Shown here piece after piece: positions 1 through 11,925 of a stretch of DNA of 64,000 nt. Where the stretch lies: NCBI GenBank assembly GCA_029582165.1, contig CM055870.1, positions 9,729,832 through 9,793,831 of the forward strand, in the 5' to 3' direction. This DNA is from Portulaca oleracea. Lineage: Eukaryota; Streptophyta; Magnoliopsida; Caryophyllales; Portulacaceae. A program made the translations under genes and the position numbers. Position 1 is the first letter of the stretch, and each line of letters starts with the position of its first letter. A model generated the notes under the pieces. It was not told the origin of the DNA. It did not search any database and saw only the letters and a program-made list of their open reading frames with translations.

Positions 1-1064
1 CTCTTAAACTTAGACTTAGGGTTTTGGGGACCTTCAACAACCAAGGCATTAGACTGAGGGTAAGGTTTCTTACTCCTAGAGGACGACCTATGTCTGTACT
101 CGATTCTCAAAGCCATGAACAGCCCATGTAAACTAAGCTGATCAGACTTCTGACGGAGACCTTCAGCAAAACCAGACCAAGAGGGAGGCAGTTTATTAAT
201 GACAGCAGCAACATACACCGACTCGCTCCGGATCAACCCCCTTCATTCTCAAATCTGTAATCAGATTCTCGTAATCATGGAGCTGATCAGAGAAGTCCTT
301 ATTATCAACAAATTGGAAATCAAACCAGTCATTGATACTCACATTGATAAGACCCTTTTCAGCAGGAGCATAACGCTCTTCTAGAGCAGACCACAACTCA
401 CAAGCAGATTTTGTATCACGGAAAATACGATAGACATCATCAGACAAGGCACTCAGAATACGACTATGACACAAAACATCTTTACTAATTTCCTCCTCGG
501 ACTTTTCACCAGTCTTAGAATGATCAGAGTCCTTGGAAGATTTACCTGCACTAATAGCTGAAGACACTTTACCAGACTCACCAGATTTGGACAGACCATC
601 AAGAATCACAGAAAACAGACCTAGTTCAGTAAGCCAGAACTTCATTTGTTGTTGCCAACATAAGAAATTCTTGCCACTGAAGACCCTAGGTTTACTACTA
701 AGAGCATAAATCGCATCCATTTCCAGATTAACACGTAATTCGTCTCTAAAACTGTTGGACTCAAAAGGAAACTGACCGAACAAACAATGCTAATCTGGAA
801 ATACTCAATTACAAACTGAACCAGAACAAGAACACAGCAACAATCTGAATACAATTAAGATAAAGAAGGTAAACAAGGTTAGGAAAAAGCCTGGGTTGAA
901 GCACGACAAGCGCTCTCTTTAGAGACGAATTGACCCATTTGACCGTAAGAATGAATTTGATGTCACCGTCTCCCAAGATTCGACAACCCGTCGGTCCGTG
1001 TCGATTGCAGTCGATCCGAACCCCAAACCCGGCTCCGTCTCAATGCTCAAATCAGAATACCAGT
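1..1064 (-). mobile_element. Ty1-Copia retrotransposon, 5' internal region (gag), decayed and cut by window edge
   Basis: The minus strand encodes a Copia gag of the UBN2/DUF4219 type: an open frame at 783-196 has the typical KFWLTELGLFSVILDG and ELWSALEERYAP segments. The frame breaks at a five-C run at 237-241 (G run on the coding strand); gag continues in another frame to position 1 (residues resembling INKLPPSWSGFAEGLRQKSD), so a 1-nt indel has inactivated it. Just inside the LTR the minus strand reads TGGTATTCTGATTTGAGC (1062-1045), whose first six bases match the initiator-Met tRNA primer site. Protease, integrase and reverse transcriptase would lie left of the window. Confidence 0.85.
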
Positions 1065-1784
1065 TGAGTGAATGAAAAGGATTTGAGGAAAGAAATTAAC
1101 TCCTCAGCAGTATTAATCTGCTGAGTAATCTCGATTGAATGGAAGAACAAAGAAGGGAAATTTTTTTTTTTTGATGCGTATAACAAGATGAGGATGAAAA
1201 AATATCAGATGAAATTCGAGTACATCTTTCACGCTGGAACTGATTAATATAAATACTCAGCCAGTTTTCTCCTCTGTTGAAGACCATAGCTAAAAATAGT
1301 TATTCACGTCCAACAAATCAAACAGATTCACCGAGAAGAAAGGATGAGGAAAAACTGGAAAACTAAAAGAGTATTGAAGAAGGATCCCAGATATGCGTTT
1401 GTTCAGAGCAAATAAAAATCCAAACAACTTCCGATAAGGTTCAACAAATAAAAAAACAATAAAGGAGATTGAAAGAGGAGTTAAATAAATGGGAGGATGA
1501 TGGAATACCAACCACGTGTCCCACAATACCAAAAAAAAAGCTTCTGCTAATACTCCTTCACCATACATATTCCAACAACTCCTTTATTTTCTCAATAAGA
1601 TAATATTAAAATAATATTGAGAAAAGTCATATATCTAAACAACCGTTGGAGAAGTGAACAGTAGGGAAAACCAATTTGAAACCAAAACGGCTACTTAAAA
1701 AGATATTAATAACTGAATAAGTGGAATTAATTTAAGTAAAACAGAATAAGAAATTTTAATTTTAAAATCATTAAAATTCCAACA
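1065..1784 (-). repeat. 5' LTR of the left Copia element
   Basis: On the minus strand the block starts TGTTGGAATTTTAATG and ends CATTCACTCA, i.e. it has TG...CA ends, and is followed after two bases by the primer-binding site. It is 720 bp and AT-rich, with a TATTTATA box near 1249 on the minus strand. The outer flank (1785-1789, GATGC) would be one half of the target-site duplication; the other half lies outside the window. Confidence 0.75.
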
Positions 1785-2256
1785 GATGCGTCGTGTTACT
1801 CAATGTTGTATCCCCGGTAATGTAGATGATGGTATGTTGGACAGATTGTTAAACCTTCTTTACATGAACGTGAATCAAATTAATTGGGCGTTTGATTATC
1901 TTTTCTTTCCTTTACTTCATTGTGCTTCATCAATTGGAGCATAGTATAACATAGTAGTTGGTACGACTCTCGTCTCATTGTATTCTCACATTACAGGTGA
2001 CCATATGTCTGTCACCATGGTTGCTTATTGGACTGTTTGTTTAGTTGCGGGACTGTTATCGTATTATGATTTTCTAATATATATTTATATATTGATTTGG
2101 TGATATTAGGCGACAGAGAATGAGATAGCTCTTGGAGATTCATCCAATCCTGGTGAAAATCTGACAGCTCTAGTAACTCTGACCAGGCCTTGAGATGGTT
2201 TCTAATTTGCAGCACATTGTAGGTAGCAGTCGATCATAGATTTGGTAATTTTGTGG
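1785..2256. other. Intergenic, nothing recognised
   Basis: AT-rich sequence with only short open frames lacking recognisable domains. No RNA gene or clear repeat boundary was seen. Confidence 0.5.
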
Positions 2257-2263
2257 GAAACTA

Positions 2264-2451
2264 GTAGAACTGGCAAAAATATGTCCGATTCGGAAAAAAT
2301 CGGGTCCAAACAAGATTTTTCGTCCGAATTTTAATATTGAATGAATATTCGGATATAAAATTTTTTTTTTTTCTATTGTCCGAACCCGATTTTAACTTTG
2401 TCCGAATTGTCCGATCCAAATTTACCGGGATCCAATTTTTTGCCAGCGCTA
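2264..2451. mobile_element. hAT-like MITE with GTCCGAAT words
   Basis: The ends form an imperfect inverted repeat around CTGGCAAAAAT / ATTTTTTGCCAG. The flanks share GAAACTA (2257-2263 and 2452-2458), consistent with an 8-bp hAT duplication carrying one mismatch. The interior is made of reiterated TCCGAAT / TCCGATC words and encodes no protein. It resembles the elements at 3190 and 11190. Confidence 0.55.
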
Positions 2452-2933
2452 GAAACTAATAACACAATTGAAAAAATAGTGAGAGAGAGAATGTACTGGG
2501 CATTGCGGGAAACTAGCGCGGCCCAAAGAGACAAAAAAACCGTGTGGCATTTAGATCGGTCCAAAACGTGTGCAGGTAACGTTGGTAGTCATTACTGGGT
2601 CAGCCCGACTTCAAATTATCATACCTTCTGCGTGCAATATTGAATTGACTATTTTTGTTTTCTTTTTGCTGGAAATCTTACAGGGTTACTTTATGGCTCA
2701 TGCTACTCAAATTTTATGACTAATGTAGGTCCAGGTCCGTGAAAAATTGATGACAGAAAAAGTGAGTCTATGTCAATGAAAATTACTTGAAACGACAAGT
2801 TTTGATTTTTGAAGTAGAAAAGCTAATAATAAAATGTTTTAAAAAAATAAATTGGTAAATAATCACTCATATCAAATACATATCTCATGGTAATAGTTTA
2901 GGTGAAAGTAGGCCAAGAGTTAAGCTAGATTTA

Positions 2934-3160
2934 GGCACCGTTCTTTTGTGGGTTAACGCACTCAAACGCAACGTAAAATCAATAAAACCTAATGCATGGC
3001 AAACGCAAGATAACGCAACTTATCACAATCTACTATTTACCTCTACTCACCTTTTTATTATTTCCTAACGCAACCCAACGCAATCTAACGCAACCCAAAC
3101 GCAACTTATCGAAACGCAAACGCAACGCAACACAAACGCAACGCACAAAAGAACGGTGCC
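2934..3160. mobile_element. PIF/Harbinger (Tourist-like) MITE, AACGCAA words
   Basis: Perfect 17-bp terminal inverted repeats GGCACCGTTCTTTTGTG are flanked by TTA on both sides (2931-2933, 3161-3163), the standard 3-bp Harbinger target duplication. The interior is dominated by reiterated AACGCAA(C). There is no coding capacity. Confidence 0.85.
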
Positions 3161-3189
3161 TTAAGGGGGCTAAAATTCATACTTTTAAT

Positions 3190-3479
3190 TAGGGTTGTAA
3201 AAAATTTGGGTCCGGGTCAATTCGAGTTCGGACGAATCGGACGTCGGACGAAAACTTGATATCCGATATCCAATTTTTTGGAACATTTTCCGGGTCGAAA
3301 TCGGGTCGGACAAATCGGACAAGCATAAATTCGGGTTCGGACAATAGAAATTTGGAAAATATTGTGTTCAAATTTTCGGTCAATGTAAAAATTCGGACAG
3401 AAATTTTGTGACCATACCCGCTTTTTTCCGGGTCGGATTGAACCGGGTTTTCAGGTCGGGCAATTGTTTGACAGCCCTA
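3190..3479. mobile_element. hAT MITE with perfect 8-bp target duplication
   Basis: CTTTTAAT occurs at 3182-3189 and 3480-3487, directly abutting ends TAGGGTTGT and ACAGCCCTA. An 8-bp duplication plus TAGGG-type ends is diagnostic of hAT. The 290-bp interior is a run of CGGGTCGG / TCGGACAA words, with no open frame of interest. Confidence 0.85.
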
Positions 3480-3487
3480 CTTTTAAT

Positions 3488-4186
3488 CATTTGTTTGAAT
3501 GATTTTAAAATATGGAACTTAAAAAAAAAAACAGAATGATTGAAAAAAATGAAATTAGAACATGCATTATCTAAAAGAATATAACCAAATCTACTAATAA
3601 GAAAGATAACATGGTTAATGAAGATATAGGAGTGTTTATTGCAACTATTGTTTCTACTGAGGTTTGATTTCAGACAACTAACGACCTCATAATAAATAAA
3701 ATTAATTCCTCATTAGTTTAGCTGTTACAATAGTAACAAAATCCAAATAATCACTCGTCCTATTAACTATGCCTATACTAGTCTACTACGTAAGAGGAAT
3801 TAATTCTAGTCATACTATTGACTACACAATAGTATCCTAAACACTCTCTTTCTAGTTTTCTTAACACGATCTACCATCATGAAAATTTGGGTTTGAGGTG
3901 TCACAAATCACAATTATTCGAGGACTCTAATAGTTACCAGAGAGTCGCCACTGATAGTGTTGAGACTTCACACTCAACTTCGTGAGTACAATAAACAACA
4001 ACTGATCCTATTTCTACACTTAAAATTAATCCTTTAGTACACTAACAACAACAAACAATTTCCCTTTTAGCCAACTAAGGCAAATGGATTGCTGGGTTGT
4101 TGGCTTGCAACACAATGAGCTTTTGGGGTGGGAGTGCAAAGGTAGCGGGTGAAAATGGATCTGAATCATGCCTCATATTAGCATGC
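3488..4186. other. Intergenic, nothing recognised
   Basis: AT-rich, no gene, no clear repeat. Confidence 0.5.
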
Positions 4187-4189
4187 TTA

Positions 4190-4366
4190 GGCCCTGTTCT
4201 TTAGAGTGGTAAGTTAAACTTATCCTTACCTAACCTTACTTTACCTTACTTTACCTTACATGATTCCCTAAAAGATACTCAAATCAAAGTCAAAATTTTA
4301 TCCTTACTTTTCTTTTCCTTGCCTTACCAAACCTAACTTAATCCTACCACTCTAAAGAATATGACC
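4190..4366. mobile_element. PIF/Harbinger MITE
   Basis: Ends GGCCCTGTTCTTTAGAGTGG and CCACTCTAAAGAATATGACC form inverted repeats with few mismatches, flanked by TTA at 4187-4189 and 4367-4369. The interior repeats CTTACTTTACC. Confidence 0.85.
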
Positions 4367-4369
4367 TTA

Positions 4370-4820
4370 ATTAAGACTAGTACTCCCCTGGAAACTATTT
4401 ATGTACTTGGTTGCTAGCTTTAAAACGTGGGCTTGAGACCCTCCTCAGTTAGGATTACGAGCTTCAACAAGCACATAATCCTATTCTTCTCATAGTATTT
4501 GATTGAAGAAATGGATTTCTAATTTTACCAATCAAACACAATTTAGTTTTTAAGTTGAATCAATCATAAAATTAAGCTCAACACATATTACTCCCCTGCC
4601 TATATGAGCTTCCCGAGCCTACCAAGTCGGGCAACCCAAATGTCGTCCTTGAGCTTGGTTTGGCTTGTTCATGTGACAAGCTTAAGCCCAAATTGTTCGA
4701 GCCACTCTAATTGAGTTCTCAAAGCTTCTTGCTAATTAAGTTGGCAAACGAAAACTCATAAGTTTACCTAATGGTCTCATTTTCATTCTTAATTTCATGC
4801 ATAGCATAAAGTAATGATTT
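4370..4820. other. Intergenic, nothing recognised
   Basis: No gene or bounded repeat seen. Confidence 0.5.
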
Positions 4821-4822
4821 TT

Positions 4823-5030
4823 TTTTTTGCATTGGTAAGTCGGGCCACCCACTAGGCCCTCTATCTCAGAGAAAGCCCGATGGATCCACCAACCCATGGG
4901 AAATGGGGGAAACCAGGCATACACGTCTGTTGCTGCTCCTAGGAATCGATCCCATGACCTATAGTATACCCCAGTGCAGCATGAACTTGTCCATATTGGC
5001 ATACAATTATTGTTCATGTATGCCCCCACC
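4823..5030 (-). mobile_element. Probable tRNA-derived SINE, minus strand
   Basis: A ten-base T run (poly-A on the minus strand) ends a roughly 200-bp block. Read on the minus strand it contains GGTCATGGGATCGATTCC, resembling a pol III box B, and a GGACAAGTTCATGC box-A-like segment upstream. The 3' part is GC-richer than its surroundings. Target duplications were not resolved, so the left boundary is approximate. Confidence 0.45.
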
Positions 5031-5957
5031 ACAAAGAGAAAAAGAAAAAGAAGAAAGTTAATGTGAAAGGGGATATGGAATCCATAAAACCTGATACTTG
5101 CCCTCAAAAACACAACCAAAGGAGAGTGCAAATGGTTCAATGTATGGCCTAAAGCATCATGTAGAGAGGAGAAAGCACTACACATAGTTGCATAAGTGCT
5201 TCAAATGTTGCCTGTTTGGGGTAATTTGCATCACATGAACCAACTTCCCACTCCCATTACTTCTTAAACTAGAGAAACAATCACTTTTTCCAACTTCAAC
5301 ACTATAAAGTTTGTTTCAGTTTTTATAAGCACATTTTCCATTCCTCTTTCTGATTCTCACCTCCTTCCTCTCCCTTTCCTATGTCAACTTCTGCTCCAAA
5401 GCATCCCTCCATTATGCAACTCACTTTGTTTCCACTTCCACACACACTGTCAGTTTAATTTCTTACAAATATGTGTTTTTTTTTTTTGGATTGTCCACCT
5501 TATAAATTAAATAAAATCTTGGTTTATAAGTTTCATGATTAGGTCATTATTAATATTGTTTGATGTTATTAATAATAATTGCAATATTCTTATATTTGAT
5601 AAACATACATGATTATTTAAAAAAATATTATTTAAAAACATAAAACCATAAATTTTAGTCAATTCAAGATGTTTATTAGCCATCTTGATTTAAGGTTGAT
5701 ATATTTCGAGATTACTTTGTTAGATAATAAAGTATATACTTATCAAAGAGGTCGTAGTCAAATGCTAACCACCTCATCTTCTATGCTCCCCACTAAGGTT
5801 AAAGTATGAAAGTAAAATACTTTCCGTTGTTGAAACTTGTGGGAGTGATGGGTCAAGGTTGTTATAGTCATATAGGCAATTTGGCTGGTAGGGGCCCAGT
5901 GAACATGCCAAATTTACACGGTCTAAACAAAATAAAAATAAACTATATACTATATAC
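5031..5957. other. Intergenic, nothing recognised
   Basis: AT-rich. Open frames here lack domains. The frame at 5185-4736 is largely the SINE read through. Confidence 0.5.
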
Positions 5958-5960
5958 TTA

Positions 5961-6175
5961 GGCCCTGTCAAATTCATGGGTAAGTCTAACTTACCCAAAT
6001 TTACCAGTTTTTACCTAAATTTAACAAAAATTATCGAACATAAAAAAACAAAAATAATAATTTTGATATATTGGTATCATTTTGCCAAAAGTTACCAGAA
6101 TTTACCAAAAGTTACTAAAAATTACTAAAATTTAACTTTTAACCAACTACTTTTTACCCATAATTTGACAGGGCC
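5961..6175. mobile_element. PIF/Harbinger MITE, TTACC words
   Basis: Terminal inverted repeats GGCCCTGTCAAATT / AATTTGACAGGGCC are perfect, with TTA duplications at 5958-5960 and 6176-6178. The interior reiterates TTACCAAAA / TTACTAAAA. Confidence 0.85.
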
Positions 6176-6178
6176 TTA

Positions 6179-8030
6179 GCTTTCATTTTCCAACCACCAA
6201 CTTAGGTTATTGATGGGCACGATTTTCGCACTAATCTCTCATTTAATAAACATTTTCTATCAATTAGATATTGCTAGCTAGATAGCCTACCTTTTCTCTT
6301 TTTCTTTAACAAAGAGGCTACACATATTAACCTCAAATTCTATGTATTTTCTGTATCACCTCATGCTACTATTTTGCTCGACATCTCATTAAACATGATA
6401 TCAGAATCCTCTTTTTTTTTAAAAGAAAAAAAGAAAAGGAAAGAGAGAGAGACCATGACCATGACCATGTTCGTTTGTGTAATAGATTGGTGGATTGGTA
6501 GAATAAAGTGAATAAAATTTGATAAAATGGATGAGATAAAGTGAAAATATAATTAAAGTGTAGTAAATGAGATAAAGTAGTAAAATGGTTGTCCAACCAC
6601 ATAAAATAACAAAATCCATTAGTATGAACCTTAATAGCCCCATAATAAATTGCCATGTGATAGACTATATGAAAGTTTCCATAGTCAAGATATAGCTAGG
6701 CAAGGTTGATTAGATGAATTAATTAAGATTTTAGATTACATTTAAAACCAAAACCCAACAGTAAAATCATATCATTAATGTAGAGAGAATTCTTCCTAAA
6801 AGGCTAGAGGTAAGGTTGTTAAAATCATGATTCTACTTAGACTTTATGGGATAGTTATGATCAAAGTAATTTCCGTAGGATCGTAAATCTAGATCAAGAT
6901 TTTAATAACTATGACCAAGAGTACGAAACTAATTTGGAGGACATAATGATTAAAAAAACGAAAAAAGAGGGAGAGTTTTTGGAAGGTAGTAAAAGCTCAT
7001 TTCACTTTCGAAGGCACTATGAAGGGAGCTTTTCCCAATGTAGAAAGCAGTTTGTGATGCTTTCGTAAGAGTGCTTTGCCAAGGTAGGTTAAAGTAGATA
7101 GTAGGACAATGCCGTAGCAATGGGGCCATATTTTATTTACACATTGTTCACTAAAACAAACAAACAAACAAACAAAGAAAAAAAAAGAAAGAAAGTAGAT
7201 GCGGCGAGCACCAACCTTAGTATTAATTTTCAGTGGTACATAACATCATCATGCATACATATGCTAAAGACTTTGATTTTGACACTTGGGGAAAATTTTC
7301 TTCTTTTGAGGCTATTGGATAAGGATATTTTGTTGCTCATAAACTTTGTGGGTGGGTTTGTGGTAAACCAATGGTTCTAAAACTTTGGGATATATCATGT
7401 ATGTACGGAAGCTATGGAGCATACGCATGAGATATTGTTGTTTATGTACGTGTAATGTAACTACTATGCCTGAAAAATATTGTTTGTAGTTTGTTCAAAA
7501 GCCCTTGAGACTTTTGAAATTAAAATATTTCAATTGTATCAAATACTGATATTTTTGGACTATTATATATATTTGTAAATATAAGGTTGTTTATATTTAC
7601 ATCTTTCGAAATTCTGTAAAACGATATTCACACTGAAAATTGTCGTGGAACATTTTTTAGTAAACTTCAATAGTCGTTACAATTGAAGTTTGAAAATGAC
7701 TATTACACAATATTTAAAAACTTATAAACATATCTTAGTTCAATTTCATTAGCAATTCATGTGATTTAGAAGTGAAATTATGAGGCTTATATAGGATCTA
7801 AATTCAAAGGTTTTTGGTTGATGATGAACTTTTTGTACTAGCTTTTGTAGCATTTTTCTTTTCTTGTTCCAACTAGGTGTGCTCTTCTAGCTTGAGATCC
7901 AAAGAGGCATCAATCTAATGGTGTTAGGCAATTCCTAAAGTTGGCCTTAACAAATTTTGCTCAATTCGTGTTTAACAAAAGGAATTAGATAGTGTAAGAT
8001 CGCTTTGTTAATCTTTTATAACAGCGCTGA
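6179..8030. other. Intergenic, nothing recognised
   Basis: AT-rich with short A, T and CAAA runs (for example CAAA repeats near 7156-7175). No supported gene. Confidence 0.5.
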
Positions 8031-8215
8031 TTTTGTCAAGTTTTATGTAAGATCGTCTCACTATAAATTTATTGTGAGACTTATAACTTTAATTTACAGT
8101 GACTTTTTATGAATATAGGAGTGACTAATAATTTATTTAGAGTAACTTTGACAAATTAAAAGTCATTCATTGATAAATTACTGTCACATTCATATTAATG
8201 TCACTTATTAGTCAT

Positions 8216-9273
8216 AGTAAAATATTAAAAAGATCACCGTACATGCAAAGATTTCATCTCACGCTGAATTTGTCGTGAGACGACTTCCTACTAGAATTTG
8301 CGAATATTTAAATGAGGATAACAGTATACCGACCTTTGGGGTATTGGATTGTAATATACCGACCTTTGCTATTGGACAACAATATCATTGACTTTTATAC
8401 TTAGGTGAGATTATTATACCAATAGTGACTAAGGGGTAGTGATTGGTTAACTGGTCTCTATTCTAACGTGACAGGCGGAGGGAAAATAACCGCCCCTTGC
8501 CCAATAACCCTGTTAACTCCTCCATTTTTCTCACTAAACTACATTAAAAAAAATGACGCTAACACAGTAACTAAGGGGGTGAAGAACCGGTCTTTGTACT
8601 GACGTGGTACACAACCAACCAATGTCTGGTAATATGGATCAATGAAAAAAATGGAGAGGTTAATGAGGTTATTGGCTTGGGATAGTTTTTTTTTCCTCCG
8701 CCAGCCACATCAACATGGATACCGGTTCAGCATCCTCTTAGTTACTGTTGGTATAATAATGTCACCTAGGTATAAAGGTCAGGAATATTGTTGTCCAATA
8801 ATAAAGGTTGGTATATTACAATCCAACACCCCAAAAGTAGGTATATTATCATCCAAAAACCCTTAAATGAATTATCATCTATTTTCTGTAACCAACTACA
8901 AAATTAAATTTAGTCCATCATTTTTCACTTTATATCCTTATTGATAAATTACTATAATAACTACACTTATATTAGAGTTGAATAGATCATAACAATTATA
9001 TTTATATCCCTCAAATTAAATCACAGTAAAATATTAAAAAAAATCATCATACATGCAAGGAGTCTGTCTCACATTAAATTAAATTTAGGTGAGACAATTT
9101 CATACTGGAATTTGTGAATATTTAAATAAATTATCATCTATTTTTTTGTAACCAACTACAAAATTAAATTTAGTCAATCATTTTTCACTTTATATCCTTA
9201 TTGATAAATTAATATAACTACACTTATATTAGAATTGAATAGATCATAACAATTACATTCATATCCCTCAAAT
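8216..9273. repeat. Tandem duplication of a ~250-bp unit, first copy interrupted
   Basis: Unit 1 is 8216-8315 plus 8863-9015; unit 2 is 9024-9273. They share AGTAAAATATTAAAAA at the start, GAATATTTAAAT in the middle and ATATCCCTCAAAT at the end, with scattered substitutions. Unit 1 is split by the element at 8316-8862. Sequence like the block just upstream (8075-8220) recurs at 47385-47560. Confidence 0.75.
8316..8862. mobile_element. Mutator-like MITE with long terminal inverted repeats
   Basis: About 100 bp at the left end (with CCGACCTTTGGGGTATTGGA) is the inverted, diverged counterpart of the right end (TCCAACACCCCAAAAGTAGG). TTAAATGA flanks the element at 8308-8315 and 8863-8870. The uninterrupted paralogous unit at 9024-9273 acts as an empty site. 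Long inverted ends with an 8-9 bp duplication suggest a Mutator-type origin. Confidence 0.7.
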
Positions 9274-9654
9274 CATACGCTTTAATTTCCCTTTTTTCTT
9301 AAGACAGCCCTCATAACCCTCCCTAGGTATATGATTCCATGGACAAGTAGTTTGTTTAGGTTTGATTTGTTGAGTTAAATTGCGAATTTCTAAACACCAA
9401 TAATTTGGAGTTGAAATGGTAGGTATGGTAGTTGAAGACACATCCATAATATTCTATAGCATTGAAATGACCCTAACCCTTCAACTTGCAAGTTATATTA
9501 TACTACATCAAGCCAGAAAGAAAGATGCCATGAGGAGATGTCATATCTCTCCCTTTGCTTATGCTCTAAACTCGTAACCAAAAATAATAAATAATTCTTC
9601 AAAAAGTATACTATTTAACGAACCAGATACCGAGATATCTATCTTATCACGATA

Positions 9655-9906
9655 CTCTCTTCGTTTCGTATTATTTGTGTTTTTGTTAACTGGTACTGTT
9701 TCCAATGTTACTCTTTAATTGATAATTTCTTTATATAATATTATTAACAATAGCAATATTATAATTTTATGGTAGTATTTTTCGCTACTAATCTAATGAT
9801 AGTAATTTTATTTAACAAATCATTATATATAGAAATTTATTGTCAAAATTTTATAAATTTGACTGCACAATTGACAAAGAGGACAAATAATATGGAAAGG
9901 ATGTAG
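9655..9906. mobile_element. Degenerate Stowaway-like MITE
   Basis: Left end CTCTCTTCGTTTCGTATTAT is the inverted, diverged match of the right end ATAATATGGAAAGGATGTAG, next to TA at 9653-9654. The ends resemble the CTCCCTCCGTTCC consensus of Stowaway elements. Confidence 0.5.
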
Positions 9907-9967
9907 CACGTATTTGGTACTTTGAAATGTGTAATAAGCAACTATATATGATGGTGGTGTTATAGTT

Positions 9968-10201
9968 TTTTTATTTATTTTTTATTTTTTACAAGGTAAG
10001 AAAAAGGTTAGGTGGCCCTTCTCTCAAGGACCCTACCAATCCTATCCTGCTCGATAAGGATAAAAAGAGGACGATTCAAGTCGACGAGCCAAGAGATAGG
10101 CGATTGACAACCAATTCCTGCTTTAGCAAGCCAATCAGCTACCCTATTCGCTTCTCTAAAAATATGATGGATACGAACAAAAGAGCACTGAAGGAAGTAT
10201 T
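9968..10201 (-). mobile_element. 5'-truncated L1-type LINE with 17-bp target duplication
   Basis: The minus strand encodes the end of a LINE RNase H domain (RIHHIFREANRVADWLAKAG) followed by an A-rich tail (T-rich on the plus strand at 9968-9990). The same 17 bp, ATGGTGGTGTTATAGTT, lies at 9951-9967 and 10202-10218, a typical target-primed insertion footprint. Only about 234 bp of the element was integrated. Confidence 0.85.
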
Positions 10202-10218
10202 ATGGTGGTGTTATAGTT

Positions 10219-11189
10219 AATAGTTTGATTTGCATAATATATATGGGTTGTTGTCGAAGAACACTTTGATGGGAGACAATTGTCGTCAAACTAGTCTGTG
10301 GTTTATTACTTGGACGTTTATTATAGGCTATAGACTAAATAGACTACAATCCCATGTTGATTAGGGTGGAAGTTACTACCTAATTATATGTGACGTGTTG
10401 AAAAGAATATAATTCAAGCTAATAGTGAGCAAGTAGGACTCCAAGCCTTATGGAAAGGCTAAAACTTGAAGCATGCATAGTTTGAGAGTGAACAACGGGT
10501 ACGTGTGAGTGAACAATTATGATTCGGAGTGAACAATCACAATATTTGAAGTGCATGCTTCATGATCATGTAATAAATTGTACATATTCACTAAACAAGT
10601 TGGAAAGAACACGACCTTTACGTTTCTTCAAAACCAATTTTGGCCTGAAACACTGTTGATTGGTGGACGTAAAATCGGGTCAGTTAATATTCAAATTGAG
10701 TGTATCTATGATATTTAGCCCAATGAAATTTGTTTTCTAAAGTAAACAATAACAAGTCTAATTAACATATGATATTTTGAGATTTGTTGATGATCAGTTG
10801 TTTTTGTTTCAGGTTCATGTTAACCTTAGTTACCAAGTCTACTATCTTGTAGCCAAAGGAAAGTTACGTACATGTACACATCGTTGCATGCTTAATTCCC
10901 TAGATCCTAAACCAGGTGATTATTGCTTTGCCGTACACCAATTAAGTACCTATTTAAGTTCATTTTGGAGTTCATTTCCAAGGCTTGACAATGGAAACAG
11001 TTTTGGCAGTTTCTTGGGTCACATTACAAAAGGTATTTTGCTTCCGTCATCCAAATTAAACAAAGAATCAGTGTAGTAAGTAGAGGTTTCTTTCATACCA
11101 GCTTAATCAGACAGCACTCAAAATTTACAAAAGCTGAAGTTTTCCTTGTTAAGAAAATGAAAATTAGCCTCATGTATTTGTATTTACGT
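10219..11189. other. Intergenic, upstream of GH3; orphan open frame only
   Basis: A 99-codon plus-strand frame at 10777-11076 has no family I recognise and is probably chance. GAGACA (10273-10278) resembles an auxin response element core but lies 1.6 kb upstream of the GH3 start. Confidence 0.4.
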
Positions 11190-11485
11190 AGAGTTGGCAA
11201 AATTTTGACGCGGAACATTTGAATTTCCAACTTAGAAAAACTTGGGTTTGGAAATTGATTTTTTATCTGAATTTTGATATTGACCGAATTGACCGAATAT
11301 TTGAATATAAAATTTCTCTTTTTCTGTTGTTTGAACCAGATTTCGGCCTAAATTTAGCTTGGTCTGAATTGTCCGACTCGAAATAAAACTGATTCTCGAC
11401 ATAAATTTCTTGTCCAAATTTTGAAATTGTCCGAATTTGTTCGACCCGAATTTATACGGACCCAAATTTTTGCCAACGTTGTATG
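11190..11485. mobile_element. Word-repeat MITE (TTGGCAAAA ends)
   Basis: Ends GAGTTGGCAAAATTTTG and CAAATTTTTGCCAAC are inverted relative to each other. The interior is built from diverged TCCGAATT / ACCGAATT words, as in 2264-2451. No clear target duplication was found. TATG repeats follow immediately on the right. Confidence 0.5.
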
Positions 11486-11804
11486 TATGTATGTAGTATA
11501 ATGCACATAATTATGCGTCTAAACATCAAACATCATACAAATAAACGCCACAGTTTCAGCATCTAGCATCTAATTTTCACATCAGCCATAAATCCACCAA
11601 TCAAAAATACCACAAAAGCACTCCCCAAACACAGTACTGGAATACATATCTCCCTGTGTGTGTTAAAGCTCAAAGAAAAAGGTGGAGGGAAAAAAAAAAA
11701 AAACTCTACAAGGGACCACATTATTGATGAAATTCAACATATATAACTAGCTCCAAACTGGGATACAATGACGTAGGCAATGCCAAAGATACCACCATGC
11801 TCAC

Positions 11805-11812
11805 TATAAATA
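11805..11812 (+). promoter_or_regulatory. TATA box of GH3
   Basis: TATAAATA sits 114 bp upstream of the chosen start codon, a usual distance for a short plant 5' leader. Confidence 0.6.
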
Positions 11813-11925
11813 GGGCAATACCTTGGTTTATTTCTACACTAGAGAGAAACTAATTAAACACCATTTGGTAGCTGGGGTTTTGCTTAATCAAGTTATTCTC
11901 TTATTAATTACTTAATTAAGCCCTA

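Noticed and set aside
4736..5185. 149-codon minus-strand frame as a gene
   Set aside because: It reads through the probable SINE and its poly-A end; no domain.
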